From Neodontobutis hainanensis (lineage: Eukaryota; Chordata; Actinopteri; Gobiiformes; Odontobutidae): DNA of 64,000 nucleotides. Below are positions 62,301 through 64,000 of this stretch, piece after piece. The DNA is taken from the NCBI GenBank assembly GCA_024349245.1, contig JALDNG010000724.1:1-64000 (forward strand). Reading direction: 5' to 3'. The first letter of the stretch is position 1. Each line of letters begins with the position of its first letter. The position numbers and the translations under genes were made by a program. The notes beneath the pieces were generated by a model. It was not told the DNA's origin. It made no database searches and was given only the letters and a program-made list of their open reading frames with translations.

Positions 62301-64000
62301 TATAAAATATAAATAAATTTTAAAATTTCCACTCTACCAAAAATATAAATCAGTTCTATTATTTCTACATATAAGCATACATTTTTACAAGAAATTATAA
62401 ACAAAATTTGTGAATGATATTAATTTAATCTACGATTAAATAGTTGTAGATTTTGTAACTAGAATGAATCAGTCATGCTCAGATCCGAAGAGAGCTCTCC
62501 TATAAGATCTTTTGACTTTTCTATGATAAAGAATTTAATTTTTTCCAATAAATCGATTTCAAACACATTTTATTTAAAAAAATTAAAGACTTTAAAATAA
62601 GTATTTCAGAAGAAAACTGATTAAATGTTGAACAAAAATATATAACTCAAAAGTTGATAACACGCTTCATTCAATGTTTATTTTAAAAATATGAACATGA
62701 AGAATTCCTAAGGAAGCGATTTAGTATATTTTATTTTAAATTTTATTAAATTATAAAATTTATGAGATATTTCACAGATTTATTTAGATTTAGTGTTTAA
62801 AAAATATTTAAATGAATAAAAGCCAATATTTCTTTAAATATACTTGAGTTAATGAAAATTACAATGTTAGGAAATAACATAATTGTTTGCATACCCTTCG
62901 AGATTGTGTTCTTGGGTTTATCCGAACAAGCGAACCCTGATAATTATATAATTTATATATTTTCTAAAGGGAAATCGTTAAAGATTCCCAGCAGTTTAAA
63001 ATTTTTGTGACTAATTTTTATGTCAACATTCAATTTGGTATTATCGTGTACGTTAAGAATTAACGTGGGAAGATAATAATAAACATGAGGATAGATGTCA
63101 AAATCGAAAATGAGGGAAATTTATTTTTAGATAACAATATACATTTTTAGATCATTAACAGGCATGTTTCCACTTTCATGTAAGGACCCTGAAGACGATT
63201 CCTTTTGCTGTTTTATACAATAATTAGGCAAAAGTTAGATATAAATCACTCCATTTTTTATATTTTAACTGACAAACGACACAGAAAGAAAGAAAATATT
63301 CAAGTAGTTAGCTGAATTTTTTCAAGACTCAATCAAATTTGAAGAAAAGATAAATTTATTATTAAAAATAAATTTTGATATAATCTGATTATTTATGTCA
63401 CTTTTTTGATCACAATCACATCTCTAAAACAGTAAAATGAATTTTCTTTTCATATCACATTTATCATTATAATTTATCTCTTAAAATAATAAAAACTATC
63501 GTTGAAAATGGTTCAATTGATAATAAGAATAAATTTCTTTAAATCATCAAAAAATTATGAGCTAACCATAGGTTTGTTGAGGTGCCGGGGCTGGAATGTT
63601 TAGTGGGCGTATCCGATTGATAAATAATGTATATATGTTGAAAAAGACATTTTTAATTTGTTTATTTATGTTTTTCATCAAAATATATGAATAAATTGAG
63701 CATTAAATTTCCATCTATACAGGATTTATTTTGAGTAAACTATCAAAAGTGCATCCTCATAACTTATTTCATCAATTATTGGGATAATGAAATCAAATTA
63801 AATTGTTAAATAAAATTCTTCATCGTAAAAAATATTTTGAAAATATTTCTTTCATCACATCATTGACAATTTTATACTCAAAAAATAAAAATCATTTAAT
63901 AATTCATAAGAATGAAATATTTTAATTTGTGAACGATTTTGAATCAGATATATGAACAATTTTTGATCTCGTGAGATCAAAAATACCGTAAAACTATTTA
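59332..64000. other. AT-rich right end, no gene seen
   Basis: An 83-codon plus-strand frame at 60639-60890 has some balanced composition (Cys-Arg-Ser-His near its middle) but no partner exon and is within chance expectation. The rest is AT-rich, without RNA genes or arrays, and becomes like the left half beyond 61 kb. Confidence 0.45.

Noticed and set aside
1..64000. Ciliate-type code (TAA/TAG as Gln), suggested by short introns and a TAG in the 3.8 kb transposase relic
   Set aside because: The spliced 397-residue gene uses CAA/CAG for Gln and its frames are bounded by TAA. The relic is a decayed pseudogene, so a stop there is expected.

Overview
The window looks like nuclear DNA from a eukaryote, most likely a small-genome metazoan parasite such as a dicyemid mesozoan. 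It is very AT-rich. It carries two complete U1 spliceosomal snRNA genes of animal type, a Tc1/mariner transposon, and a gene whose reading frame only closes if introns of 20, 23 and 23 bases are removed. Dicyemids are known for spliceosomal introns averaging in the twenties of bases, which is why I favour them. Orthonectids or another reduced eukaryote remain possible. Standard-code use is supported because glutamines in the spliced gene are CAA/CAG while TAA and TGA act as stops.

Layout. 0-6 kb: an unrecognised four-exon gene on the minus strand (1615-2874), a decayed transposase fragment (about 3.8-3.9 kb) and a possible two-exon gene on the plus strand (5071-5518). 5.5-33.4 kb: very AT-rich, nearly gene-free DNA with an isolated microRNA-like hairpin (11.2 kb), a degenerate tRNA-like patch (19.6 kb) and a few AT-rich open frames around 24-27 kb. 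33.4-34.7 kb: a Tc1/mariner element with both inverted repeats, TA on both sides and a dead transposase. 36.4-36.7 kb: U1 copy 1. 37-60 kb: a higher-GC, fragmentary zone of short coding-like frames, short related segments and one solid unrecognised 154-residue frame (43.3-43.7 kb). U1 copy 2 lies at 55.5-55.7 kb in the opposite orientation. From 59.4 kb to the end the DNA is again AT-rich and empty.

How the parts relate. The two U1 genes share an identically spaced promoter (a 22-base PSE-like block at -65 to -44 and a TATA-containing block at -31 to -11) and a shared 3' flank. Their RNAs carry the invariant 5' end that pairs with 5' splice sites, so the machinery recognising the ultra-short introns has an ordinary U1 in this window. 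No rRNA, intact tRNA, CRISPR array or bacterial-type operon was seen. Most short open frames are expected by chance at this base composition, and confidence values are set with that in mind.
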